From the NCBI RefSeq assembly GCF_001315105.1, contig NZ_BAZR01000028.1, positions 1 to 64,000 on the forward strand: a DNA stretch of 64,000 bases, written 5' to 3'. This DNA is from Paenibacillus sp. JCM 10914 (lineage in GTDB: Bacteria; Bacillota; Bacilli; Paenibacillales; Paenibacillaceae). A program made the translations under genes and the position numbers. Positions 16,271-24,418 of the stretch are shown here, one piece after another. The notes under the pieces were generated by a model. The model saw nothing but the letters and a program-made list of their open reading frames with translations. It searched no databases and was not told the DNA's origin. Numbering within the stretch: the first letter of the stretch is position 1; each line of letters starts with the position of its first letter.

Positions 16271-17725
16271 ATGGGGCACCCAACGATATTTCCAACAGGC
16301 ACAACGGTATATAACCCTGAGAAAGCATGGAGCGGTTACACGATTTATCAGGCGGCGGAGACGGGCGCGCTGTTGATTGACATGAACGGCAGAGAGGTTC
16401 GCTTGTGGAAAGGGCTCCGGGGATTTCCGAACAAGCTCTTTCCGGGAGGATATGTCCTAGGCAGCACATCTGAGCGCGATCCGAAATACGGATTTCAGGA
16501 TGAGACCAATCTTGTGCAGGTGGACTGGGACGGCAACATCGTCTGGAAATTCGACCGTTATGAGTACATAGAGGATCCCGGACATCCAGCCCAATGGATG
16601 GCACGCCAGCATCATGACTATCAGCGCGAGGGAAATCCCGTTGGTTATTATGTTCCGGGGCAGGACCCGAAGATAGACTCAGGCAACACGCTCATCCTGG
16701 CACATAAAAATGTCAGTCGCCCTGAAATATCCGACATTGAGCTGCTAGATGACACGATCATCGAAGTGGACTGGGAAGGAAACGTCATCTGGGAGTGGGC
16801 GGTCAGCGACCACTTTCATGAGCTAGGATTTGATGAGGATGCAAAGCAGGCATTGTCCCGTGATCCGAATACCCGTGGCTTCGGTGCCCACGCGGGGGAT
16901 TGGATGCATATTAACTCAGCTTCGGTGCTCGGATCGAACAAATTCTATGATGCAGGCGACGAACGATTCCATCCCGATAATATTATCTGGGACGCACGAG
17001 AGACGAATATCATTGCCATCATTGATAAAAAAACGGGGAGCATCGTCTGGAAGCTTGGTCCCGACTATTCAACGGAAGAAACCAAGCATATCGGCTGGAT
17101 CATCGGTCAGCATCATGCTCATCTCATACCGAGAGGTCTTCCCGGAGAAGGCAATATTCTGATCTTCGACAACGGTGGTTGGGGCGGATATGGGCGGCCG
17201 AATCCGGAATCGGAGGATGGACTCAAAATCGCCCGTCGCGACCATTCCCGCATTTTGGAGATTAACCCGGTCACCCTCGAGATTGAATGGCAGTATACTC
17301 CGACGGAGGCCGGTTTCCAGGCTCCGCTCGACTCCTATCGCTTCTACAGTCCGTATATCAGCTCGGCTCAGCGACTTCCCAACGGCAATACGCTGATCAC
17401 CGAAGGGGCAGACGGCCGCATATTCGAAGTGACGCAAGCGCATGAGTTGGTGTGGGAATATATCTCTCCTTATAAGAACAGCCGCAACTCCAATATGGTG
17501 TATCGCGCTTACCGGGTTCCTTATGAGTGGGTGCCTCAGCTCGAACTGCCCGTGGAGACGGAAATTGTGCCGATCGATGTAGCCGATTACCGTCTTCCGG
17601 GCGCAGCTCCTCGAGGTGCCGTGACCAGTGTGGAAGTTGAAGGCACGATATCCTATGGCGAAGGCGCGCTGTGTGTTGCCAGAACAGACGAAACGGTGCA
17701 GAAAGAAAGGGATCGCGATGAATAG
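16271..17725 (+). CDS. arylsulfotransferase-family beta-propeller protein
   Basis: A 484-residue protein of the arylsulfotransferase (ASST-like) beta-propeller type. Repeated blades read VQVDWDGNIVWKFDR, IEVDWEGNVIWEWAV, DKKTGSIVWKLGPDYS, INPVTLEIEWQYTP and FEVTQAHELVWEYI. Conserved histidines lie in RQHHDYQ, DWMHINSAS and GQHHAHLIP, the last two being where ASST enzymes carry their catalytic and sulfate-binding histidines. There is no signal peptide, unlike the periplasmic E. coli-type enzyme. It begins an operon with a sulfonate/nitrate-type ABC importer, so a role in using aryl sulfates or sulfonates as a sulfur source is plausible. gagagggag gives the ribosome site. Confidence 0.78.
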   Translation: MGHPTIFPTGTTVYNPEKAWSGYTIYQAAETGALLIDMNGREVRLWKGLRGFPNKLFPGGYVLGSTSERDPKYGFQDETNLVQVDWDGNIVWKFDRYEYIEDPGHPAQWMARQHHDYQREGNPVGYYVPGQDPKIDSGNTLILAHKNVSRPEISDIELLDDTIIEVDWEGNVIWEWAVSDHFHELGFDEDAKQALSRDPNTRGFGAHAGDWMHINSASVLGSNKFYDAGDERFHPDNIIWDARETNIIAIIDKKTGSIVWKLGPDYSTEETKHIGWIIGQHHAHLIPRGLPGEGNILIFDNGGWGGYGRPNPESEDGLKIARRDHSRILEINPVTLEIEWQYTPTEAGFQAPLDSYRFYSPYISSAQRLPNGNTLITEGADGRIFEVTQAHELVWEYISPYKNSRNSNMVYRAYRVPYEWVPQLELPVETEIVPIDVADYRLPGAAPRGAVTSVEVEGTISYGEGALCVARTDETVQKERDRDE

Positions 17726-18734
17726 ACGCCAACATATGTTGAAGCAATGGAATCTTCTGCTGCTCGGTACGGTTCTCGTCGTCAGCGTACTCGGCGGATG
17801 CGGCAAAGCCTCAGGCGAGCAGCAAGGAAGCCGACTTCAGCTTAAAATTGCCGATATTTCCACGAATACCGTATTTCAAGTAGCGAGTAACAAAGGATTC
17901 TTCGACAAGCATGGGATTGATGCCGAGTTAGTGAACTTTGCTACGCCGGCCGAAGGTGTGAACTCGTTATTTATCAAGCAGGTGGATGTGGCTTTCGGTG
18001 CTGATTTTCCACTGTTGAATGCGGTCAGCAAAGGCGATTATGCCATCTTCGCTTCATCCGGAACTGCGACGGATCTGAGTGCAAGCGAATGGAAGCTATT
18101 TGTCCGCAAAGAGATTGAGAGTGCTGCCGATCTTAAAGGGAAGAGGCTGAGTTTCTCAAGAGGCACGTTCGTACCATATCTGTGGGATGTTTATCTTGCT
18201 GAAAACGGGGTTTCATTATCCGATGTGGAGTTGATCGGGCAGGGAGGTTTTGACGAAGCTTACGTAGCGCTCAAAAAAGGCGAAATCGATGCTGCATGGG
18301 TATACGGCGCGGTGTTGAACGAGAAGTTTGGCGCGCTTGCCGAAGCCAAAGAGCTGTCGGACATGTCGAAGACGCCGGTACGGCTCGGTACAGGATTGAT
18401 CGCAGCGAAGGAACTGCTGGACAGCAATAAGGAAGGTTTCGTACAGTTTCTAAAGGCACTGGATGAAGCGTCTGCATATGCTCAGGCAAATCCGGAGGAA
18501 ACAGCGGACATCATGTACAAAGAAGTCAAGCAGCCAAAAGAAGCAACGCTAAAGGATCTGCCGAAGAATCCATGGAACCTTGGTTTTACGGATAAAGCTT
18601 ATGCAGGGTTACAGGGTCAGAAGGATTATATGGTGGATAACGGGATCATAGAGAAGGATTTTGAACTGAACGATAAATTGAATTTGGATTTGGTCAGAGA
18701 AGCATTCCCGGACCGCGTAATCGATTTGAAGTAA
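17718..18734 (+). CDS. ABC transporter substrate-binding lipoprotein, SsuA/TauA/NMT1 type
   Basis: A 338-residue lipoprotein. The lipobox cysteine is Cys28 in VVSVLGGCGK. The fold of the NMT1/SsuA family is indicated by IADISTNTVFQVASNKGFFDKHGIDAELVNF, FIKQVDVAFGADFPLLNAVSKGDY and DLKGKRLSFSRGTFVPYLWDVYL. Family members bind sulfonates, nitrate or thiamine precursors. ATG 17718 overlaps the end of the propeller gene and has aaagaaaggg just before it; a longer frame upstream would hide the signal peptide. With the ATPase and permease that follow it forms a complete importer. Confidence 0.88.
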   Translation: MNRRQHMLKQWNLLLLGTVLVVSVLGGCGKASGEQQGSRLQLKIADISTNTVFQVASNKGFFDKHGIDAELVNFATPAEGVNSLFIKQVDVAFGADFPLLNAVSKGDYAIFASSGTATDLSASEWKLFVRKEIESAADLKGKRLSFSRGTFVPYLWDVYLAENGVSLSDVELIGQGGFDEAYVALKKGEIDAAWVYGAVLNEKFGALAEAKELSDMSKTPVRLGTGLIAAKELLDSNKEGFVQFLKALDEASAYAQANPEETADIMYKEVKQPKEATLKDLPKNPWNLGFTDKAYAGLQGQKDYMVDNGIIEKDFELNDKLNLDLVREAFPDRVIDLK

Positions 18735-18747
18735 GGAGATGAAGGCG

Positions 18748-19527
18748 ATGAGAGCTGCGTCAAGCCAGAATGAAATCCACATTGAACGGTTGAACAAAAG
18801 CTATGCCCAGCCTGCGGCGGCAGGTGATGTGCACTATATTATCCAGGACGTCAATCTGGCTGTAAAGGGCGGAGAGTTCTTTGTTCTGCTAGGTCCGAGC
18901 GGATGCGGAAAGTCGACGCTGCTCAGTCTGATCGCGGGCTTTGTCTCCAAGACATCCGGTCAAGTTAAGGTCGGAGAGAAAGAGGTGGAACGTCCGGGCC
19001 AGGACCGAGCGGTCGTATTCCAACAGGCGGATTCCTCGTTGTTCCCGTGGCTGACCGTCAGAGAAAATGTAGAGTTCGGTCTCCGCATGAAACGAATTCC
19101 CGCGGCGAAGAGAAAGGAAATATCCGATCAATTCATCTCGCTTGTGGGCCTGGCCGGACATGAGAACAAATATCCAAGAGAGCTCTCCGGCGGGATGAAG
19201 CAGCGAGTGCAGCTTGCGCGCGTGTTATCTAACGATCCAGCCATTCTGCTCATGGATGAGCCGTTCGGCGCATTGGATGCCATGACACGTCGAACGATGC
19301 AGCGAGAGCTGGTGCGAATCTGGAAAGACACGGACAAAACCGTCATCTTCGTCACGCATGACATTCAAGAGGCGCTTCTGCTAGGTGGACGAATCGGCAT
19401 CATGTCAGCAGGTCCCTCCTCCAAGATTACCGATATTTACGAGGTGCCGCTTACCTATCCGCGAGATATATCGGACCCGGCCTTCCACGCCTTGCATAAC
19501 CAAATCCAATCGCATTTCGATGAATAG
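18748..19527 (+). CDS. ABC importer ATPase, SsuB/TauB type
   Basis: A 259-residue ABC ATPase: Walker A GPSGCGKST, Q-loop VVFQQADSSLFPWLTVRENV, signature LSGGMKQRVQLARVL, Walker B AILLMDEPFGALDAMTRR and the switch histidine in IFVTHDIQEAL. The FPWLTV wording after the Q-loop is typical of nitrate/sulfonate/taurine importers. taaggag lies right against an ATG at 18739, so the ATG at 18748, with about 9 nt spacing, is preferred. It energises uptake through the permease encoded 18 nt downstream. Confidence 0.9.
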   Translation: MRAASSQNEIHIERLNKSYAQPAAAGDVHYIIQDVNLAVKGGEFFVLLGPSGCGKSTLLSLIAGFVSKTSGQVKVGEKEVERPGQDRAVVFQQADSSLFPWLTVRENVEFGLRMKRIPAAKRKEISDQFISLVGLAGHENKYPRELSGGMKQRVQLARVLSNDPAILLMDEPFGALDAMTRRTMQRELVRIWKDTDKTVIFVTHDIQEALLLGGRIGIMSAGPSSKITDIYEVPLTYPRDISDPAFHALHNQIQSHFDE

Positions 19528-19545
19528 AAGGAAGGAGGAGAACTT

Positions 19546-20322
19546 ATGGCCAATAAACTAAAAAAATGGTCGCTGCACATCCTGTTATGGATGGCCGGAC
19601 TTGGGATATGGCAGCTGCTTGCACTGGCATACGGACCCGAAATCCTGCCAGGGCCGATCTATACCGCGAAAGGCGGATATGAATTGTTGACGGATGGCAC
19701 GCTCCTTCAATATATCGGAATCAGCTCGTACCGGGTGCTGCTCGGGTGGACGCTGGGCAGCCTGATTGCGATCCCGGTCGGACTTATTATCGGAAAGGTT
19801 GGACCGATTCGGACCTTTGCCGAACCGTTTCTTAATTTTATCCGATTCATTCCGCCTATTGCATTCATCACGTTGTTCCTGGTCTGGTTTGGAATTGGGG
19901 AGACATCCAAAGTCATGCTCATTCTGTATGCAACTTTTTTTATAGTGGTACTTAACACCTTGACCGGAGTCTTGTCTGTGGAAGAAGACAAGATCCGTTC
20001 CGCCCGCAGCATGGGCGCTTCCGAGTGGCAGATTGTGCTCCATGTCATCATACCTGCGACGGTACCGTTTATGTTTACCGGAATCCGGCTTGCGATGGGA
20101 ACATCGTTCATGGCCATCATCGGAGCGGAGATGATTGCTTCCAATGAAGGAGTAGGTTACCTGATCTGGAATTCGCGGTTGTTCTTCCGTACGGATTGGA
20201 TCTTTGTCGGACTGATCTGCCTGGGACTAATGGGATTCCTGACAGACCGGGTGGTCGGATTGCTGGGTCGAAAGCTGCTGTCCCGATACGGGGTGGTCAG
20301 CACGAATTCGCTGCGCCGGTAA
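19546..20322 (+). CDS. ABC importer permease, SsuC/TauC type
   Basis: A 258-residue integral membrane protein with about six hydrophobic segments and the binding-protein-dependent permease (EAA) loop at DKIRSARSMGASEWQIVLHVIIPATVPFMFTGIRLAMG. The pattern IRFIPPIAFITLFLVWFGIGETSKV is characteristic of the nitrate/sulfonate/taurine family. Ribosome site gaaggaggag, ATG 19546. Last gene of the arylsulfotransferase operon. Confidence 0.9.
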   Translation: MANKLKKWSLHILLWMAGLGIWQLLALAYGPEILPGPIYTAKGGYELLTDGTLLQYIGISSYRVLLGWTLGSLIAIPVGLIIGKVGPIRTFAEPFLNFIRFIPPIAFITLFLVWFGIGETSKVMLILYATFFIVVLNTLTGVLSVEEDKIRSARSMGASEWQIVLHVIIPATVPFMFTGIRLAMGTSFMAIIGAEMIASNEGVGYLIWNSRLFFRTDWIFVGLICLGLMGFLTDRVVGLLGRKLLSRYGVVSTNSLRR

Positions 20323-20347
20323 AAATATGGCATAGATCAAAAAAATA

Positions 20348-20376
20348 ACGCACCCTCTAGTGGAGGGTGCGTTTAT
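20348..20376 (+). terminator. intrinsic terminator of the sulfonate-type operon
   Basis: A 10-bp perfect stem (acgcaccctc / gagggtgcgt) with a 5-nt loop followed by ttatt. Confidence 0.85.
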
Positions 20377-20485
20377 TACTGCTCAAAGGTGCTCACGATT
20401 GTCGGTATCTGTGCCAACCTGACTTGGGCGTCTTTACGGTGGGGTGAAGTCGTGTCAGCGATCATGGCGCGCTTATGGGTATGGA

Positions 20486-21418
20486 CTATTCAAAGATTTT
20501 GGATAACTGCTCCTTCAGCTTATTAGCGGAGGCATGAAATTGAACCAGTTCTTCGTCATTAAACTCGAGGTTCAGAATTTCCCTCACCCCGGTGCGATCA
20601 ACCACACAAGGAACACCTAAGTATACGTCAGATACGCCGTGGTATTCATTAAGCAGTGTCGACACATTGAGAACAGATGCTTCATTTTGCAATATGGAAA
20701 CGATGATCCGGTCGAGCGCTAACGCAATGGCATAAGAGGTCGAACCTTTGGCGTTGATGATTTCATATGCTGCATTCTTGGTCCGGTCAAAGATATCATC
20801 CCTTTCATCATCCGACAGCTCGATGCCAATGCCGGCTATATTGGCAATGCTCCACAGTGGCAGCTCGGAATCACCATGTTCACCGACGATATGGGCGTGA
20901 ATGCTGCGCGGATTAATCCCTTTGTTCTTGCCGATCAAATAGCGAAACCGGGCGCTGTCCAGTAGGGTTCCCGAACCGATAACCCGATTTACAGGGAAAC
21001 CGCTCTTCTTCAGAGTAACGTAAGACAGAATATCCACTGGATTGGTAGCCACGAGTATGATGCCGTGATCATTGTATTTCACGATATTTTGGATAATGTC
21101 ATCAAATATGGCTGTATTCCGCTTCAGCAAATCAATTCGAGTCTCGCCGGGTCTTTGGTTGGAGCCTGCTGCAATGACAATGATATCCGCATCCTTACAA
21201 TCGCTGTAATCTCCAGCCCATAACTTGACCCCTCCTGCAAAAGGAAGACCATGGTTCATGTCCAAGGCTTCACCGAGAGCTTTATCGTGATTCGCATCGA
21301 TTAACACCAACTCAGATACCCTTTCGCGTAAGAACAAAGTATACGCAGTCGTTGCGCCAACCGCCCCTGTACCGATGATAACCACTCGTGACGGTCGTTG
21401 AGTTTCGTTGTGTGCCAT
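20486..21418 (-). CDS. ldh: L-lactate dehydrogenase
   Basis: A 310-residue NAD-dependent dehydrogenase reducing pyruvate to L-lactate. The nucleotide motif is GTGAVGATTA. The substrate loop reads AAGSNQRPGETR, where Gln88 marks a lactate rather than malate dehydrogenase and Arg94 clamps the substrate. Catalytic Asp154/Arg157 lie in LLDSARFR and His181 in GEHGDSEL. On the minus strand aagggaga abuts one ATG; the ATG nine bases later has proper spacing and is chosen. No partner gene. Intact and of normal length. Confidence 0.95.
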   Translation of the reverse strand: MAHNETQRPSRVVIIGTGAVGATTAYTLFLRERVSELVLIDANHDKALGEALDMNHGLPFAGGVKLWAGDYSDCKDADIIVIAAGSNQRPGETRIDLLKRNTAIFDDIIQNIVKYNDHGIILVATNPVDILSYVTLKKSGFPVNRVIGSGTLLDSARFRYLIGKNKGINPRSIHAHIVGEHGDSELPLWSIANIAGIGIELSDDERDDIFDRTKNAAYEIINAKGSTSYAIALALDRIIVSILQNEASVLNVSTLLNEYHGVSDVYLGVPCVVDRTGVREILNLEFNDEELVQFHASANKLKEQLSKIFE

Positions 21419-21736
21419 AGTTCGCATCTCTCCCTTGTCGTCAATTCAGATGAAAACTTATCATATGAAACTTCATAAACAAATGCTCGCTCAAGTATCC
21501 TCGGTAGTAATGATAACATAATCAGGAAGAATGAAGCAGCAGCCATTGCCATCTGATCGGGGATTTAACTTCCTAAATCTCTTTGACAATTGCTGGGTCG
21601 GCCACCACATGGAAGAGAACGGATCACTCAAGGGGTCACATCGAGGCATCAATCGTTACCGAGGACAGTGCTTGAAGATATTGAACATCAATGTTACGTT
21701 AGTTCATAAATTAATATATATAAGGAGAAATGAAGC

Positions 21737-22066
21737 ATGGCAACTATAGATGATTTTACGAAATTGGATATACGGATTGGTACAGTTGTAGAGGCAGAGC
21801 CGTTTCTCAAGGCACGAGTACCTGCAATCAAGATGAAGATCGATTTTGGTCCGCTCGGAATCAAGCAAACCAGTGCGCAGATTACGAAACGCTATGATCC
21901 GGAAGCTCTTGTCGGCAGACAAGTAACGGCAATCGTTAATTTTCCACCCCGGCGGATCGCTGGCTTTGATTCGGAAGTGCTGGTACTTGGGGGAGTGCCG
22001 GAGCAGGGGGATGTGGTCCTGTTGAAGCCGGATGTAGAACTTCCTAACGGTACCCAAATATCGTGA
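21737..22066 (+). CDS. csaA: CsaA, tRNA-binding-domain export chaperone
   Basis: A 109-residue protein consisting of one EMAP-II/tRNA-binding OB fold: FTKLDIRIGTVVEAEPF, SAQITKRYDPEALVGRQVTAIVNFPPRRIAGFDSEVL and LLKPDVELPNGTQI. It matches B. subtilis CsaA in length and pattern. CsaA is a homodimer described as a chaperone with affinity for SecA and preproteins. aaggagaaatgaagc precedes ATG 21737. The 320-nt gap upstream, between the divergent ldh and csaA, has no other gene I can support. Confidence 0.92.
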   Translation: MATIDDFTKLDIRIGTVVEAEPFLKARVPAIKMKIDFGPLGIKQTSAQITKRYDPEALVGRQVTAIVNFPPRRIAGFDSEVLVLGGVPEQGDVVLLKPDVELPNGTQIS

Positions 22067-22078
22067 GCGTTACATAAT

Positions 22079-22110
22079 AAATCCCCTTCAATATGGCAAA
22101 AGGGGGATTT
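22079..22110 (+). terminator. terminator-like hairpin after csaA
   Basis: aaatcccc and ggggattt pair across a 16-nt loop 12 nt after the csaA stop; the T run is short, so efficiency is uncertain. Confidence 0.5.
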
Positions 22111-22222
22111 GCCGCTTTCATTTCGATCCTCCTTAATTCTTGTTCCGCGGATATACATCATGTAAAATCAAGGAAATGAGAAATTATGTATGTAATATCA
22201 TTCTTTAGGGAGGCTCTTGAGC

Positions 22223-22393
22223 ATGAAATCTGCTTTTTATGAGCGCGGTAACGGTCTTGGTTATATTGGGGTAGGTTACGTCGTTATGTTAGCCTTACAG
22301 TTCATTACATGTCATAAAATCAAGTTGGTTAATCAAGTGGTTATCAACATGCGCTCCCGCTATCTCAAGGAGAAAAACATCCATGTTTCTTAA
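22223..22393 (+). CDS. small membrane protein, 56 aa
   Basis: A short frame with a good ribosome site (agggaggc at 22207-22214). The product has a Gly/Tyr-containing membrane helix (GYIGVGYVVMLALQFITC) and a basic C-terminus (MRSRYLKEKNIHV). I do not recognise it. It ends 60 nt before tmrB and may share its transcript. Confidence 0.5.
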   Translation: MKSAFYERGNGLGYIGVGYVVMLALQFITCHKIKLVNQVVINMRSRYLKEKNIHVS

Positions 22394-22453
22394 GGAGTTA
22401 AGATGATATCAATCAAGCTTTCACAAGAGCTTGCCGATAAAGGAGCAACTTTT

Positions 22454-23050
22454 ATGATCATATGGATTAACGGGGCGTTCGGCTCGGGCAAGACACAGTC
22501 CGCCTTCGAGCTTCAGCGGAGGCTTCCGAATTCCTTTGTATATGACCCGGAGAATGTAGGGTATTTCATTCGCGATAATATACCACCGGATGCTAAGCAG
22601 GGAGATTTTCAACACTATCCGATGTGGAGAGAATTTAATTATAAGATGCTCAAATACATGAATGATACGTCGGATCAGGTTATCATTGCCCCCATGACCG
22701 TGACAGACCCGGAATATTTTAAGGAGATTGTCGGAAAGCTGCGCGAAGATGGAATTGATGTGCGTTTTTTTACCTTGCGAGCTTCCAAGGAGATCTTGCT
22801 CCGGCGTCTTCGCAGCAGAGGTGAGGGGGCAGGATCATGGGCTGCACAGCAAATTGATCGTTGCATCAGCGGCTTTCGGCATGAGACATTCGAGCAATAT
22901 ATCGACACCGATGAACTATCGATTGATGAGGTTGTGGAGACGATTGCCAGACAGGCAGGGATCCAGCTTGCATCCGATCAACGCAGCCCTGCGCGAAAAA
23001 GATGGGATCGTATCAAAACGAAGTTCGCGCATGTAAGATTCTTTGGATAA
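22454..23050 (+). CDS. tmrB: TmrB-like tunicamycin resistance ATP-binding protein
   Basis: A 198-residue P-loop protein. It begins MIIWINGAFGSGKTQ (Walker A at residues 7-14) and continues with YDPENVGYFIRDN, DFQHYPMWREFNY, IIAPMTVTDPEYF, LRASKEILLRRLRSRGEG and SWAAQQIDRCISG, aligning along its length with B. subtilis TmrB. TmrB binds ATP and tunicamycin and is thought to work at the membrane through its C-terminal helix; here the C-terminus (RKRWDRIKTKFAHVRFFG) is similarly basic and amphipathic. The frame opens at 22403, but aaaggag at 22439-22445 and the family start favour ATG 22454. Confidence 0.9.
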   Translation: MIIWINGAFGSGKTQSAFELQRRLPNSFVYDPENVGYFIRDNIPPDAKQGDFQHYPMWREFNYKMLKYMNDTSDQVIIAPMTVTDPEYFKEIVGKLREDGIDVRFFTLRASKEILLRRLRSRGEGAGSWAAQQIDRCISGFRHETFEQYIDTDELSIDEVVETIARQAGIQLASDQRSPARKRWDRIKTKFAHVRFFG

Positions 23051-23103
23051 TAAGGTCTAATCAAAGGTGCGCGGAACTGAACTTAATTTTTAATGTTATT
23101 TGA

Positions 23104-23137
23104 GACGGCTTGCTTAACATAGCGAGTCGTCTTTTTT
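23104..23137 (+). terminator. intrinsic terminator of tmrB
   Basis: A 10-bp stem (gacggcttgc / gcgagtcgtc, two G-T pairs), 8-nt loop and T6. Confidence 0.85.
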
Positions 23138-23260
23138 AAGTGTGAAATCAACAAAATTAAACTTGTCTAATTATATTGCCCTCGAGAAACACCGACGCAG
23201 TATGAACGAAGAATGCTTGTAAATACAGGAATTATAAGTTGAAGACATAAATGATTTCTG

Positions 23261-23284
23261 TTTGATGATATAAGTTTCATCAAA
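23261..23284. repeat. inverted repeat upstream of the manganese operon promoter
   Basis: TTTGATGA and TCATCAAA (8 bp, perfect) flank 8 nt and end 6 nt before the -35 box. Its position suggests an activator or second repressor site; the protein is unknown. Confidence 0.4.
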
Positions 23285-23290
23285 TAATCA

Positions 23291-23319
23291 TTGACAAATG
23301 GGCTGGAATGGATTATTTT
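23291..23319 (+). promoter_or_regulatory. sigma-A promoter of the mnt operon
   Basis: TTGACA (23291-23296), 17 nt, TATTTT (23314-23319). About 130 nt upstream of the lipoprotein gene. The remainder of the 400-nt gap holds the tmrB terminator and the two operator-like sequences listed. Confidence 0.65.
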
Positions 23320-23337
23320 TTGTACATAGCAATTAAA

Positions 23338-23353
23338 GTTGCGTTAGAGCAAA
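23338..23353. promoter_or_regulatory. candidate MntR operator
   Basis: GTTGCGTTAGAGCAAA; its complement TTTGCTCTAACGCAAC matches the B. subtilis MntR box TTTGCCTTAAGGAAAC at 11 of 16 positions, including both ends and the central TAA. It lies about 12 nt downstream of the predicted start of transcription, a repressing position. Mn2+-dependent repression of a manganese importer is expected. Confidence 0.5.
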
Positions 23354-23448
23354 ACTATTGGTCGATGGCAGGACGTGCTTTTTTAAACGGATGATTTCAA
23401 TGGAAAAAAGTTAAACTAAAGATTAGAATTTGCAGGGGGAGAACGGGG

Positions 23449-24417
23449 ATGGAGATGAAGAAACGTCAAAGCAGGAGTATATTAGGTACTCTAATTATTG
23501 CAATCAGTTTGGTCTTGTCTGCGTGCAATTCAAGTGAAGAGACGCCACAAGGATCAACTGGGGAACAAAGCACGGAGAAAATTCATGTCGTAACAACGAT
23601 TGCTCAGATTTCTGAACCCGTGTCCGTCATTGGCGGGGATCGCGTGGACGTTCAAAGTCTGATGGGACCCGGTGTTGATCCGCACTTATACAATGCGACC
23701 CATGGAGATATTAAGAAATTGGACGAAAGTGATATTGTATTTTACAGCGGCCTGCATCTGGAAGGGAACATGACGGAAATATTCGAACAGATTGGCAAAA
23801 ATAAACCAGTACTCGCCATTACCAGTTCGATCCCTGAGGATCAGTTGCTTGAGGATGAAGAATTAGCGATTGATCCGCATGTGTGGTTCGATATTGATCT
23901 GTGGAAGCAAGCACTGGAGTCTGCAACCGAAGAGTTGAAAAACTTCTCCCCGGAAGATGCAACTTATTTCGAGGAGAATAAACTGGAATACTTTAAGCAA
24001 CTTGACGAATTGAAGGCCGATTCTACCGCGAAAATCGCTGAAATACCGGAAGAGAAGCGAGTCATTGTAACCGCGCATGATGCTTTTGGTTATTTTGGCC
24101 GGATGCACGGCATGGATGTCGTCGGACTCCAAGGATTAAGCACGGAAGATGAGATCGGGTTGTCCGATATTAATGAAACGATTCAAACGCTCTTAGAACA
24201 TAACATTCCAGCTGTTTTTGTGGAGAGCAGCATCAATCCCGCTTCGATCAATGCTGTTATCGAGGGAGCTGCCAAGAAGGGCCTAAAGGTGAAACTGGGC
24301 GGAGAGTTATATTCGGATGCGATGGGCACAGCGGGAACGGATGAAGGAACCTACATCGGAATGTACCGTCATAACGTGGAGACGATCTATCATGCGCTAA
24401 CAGGAAGTGGTGAGTAA
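23449..24417 (+). CDS. mntA: manganese ABC transporter substrate-binding lipoprotein
   Basis: A 322-residue cluster A-I metal-binding lipoprotein. The lipobox cysteine is Cys26 in LVLSACNS. Metal ligands of this family are in place: His79 (GPGVDPHLYN), His144 (IDPHVWFD), a Glu in VFVESSINP and an Asp in LYSDAMGTAG. There is no His-rich loop, which argues against zinc-specific ZnuA/AdcA. Two permease genes in the operon and close wording with B. subtilis MntA (DRVDVQSLMGPGVDPHLY, YSGLHLEGNM) favour Mn2+. gcagggggagaa precedes ATG 23449. Confidence 0.85.
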   Translation: MEMKKRQSRSILGTLIIAISLVLSACNSSEETPQGSTGEQSTEKIHVVTTIAQISEPVSVIGGDRVDVQSLMGPGVDPHLYNATHGDIKKLDESDIVFYSGLHLEGNMTEIFEQIGKNKPVLAITSSIPEDQLLEDEELAIDPHVWFDIDLWKQALESATEELKNFSPEDATYFEENKLEYFKQLDELKADSTAKIAEIPEEKRVIVTAHDAFGYFGRMHGMDVVGLQGLSTEDEIGLSDINETIQTLLEHNIPAVFVESSINPASINAVIEGAAKKGLKVKLGGELYSDAMGTAGTDEGTYIGMYRHNVETIYHALTGSGE

Positions 24418-24418
24418 T

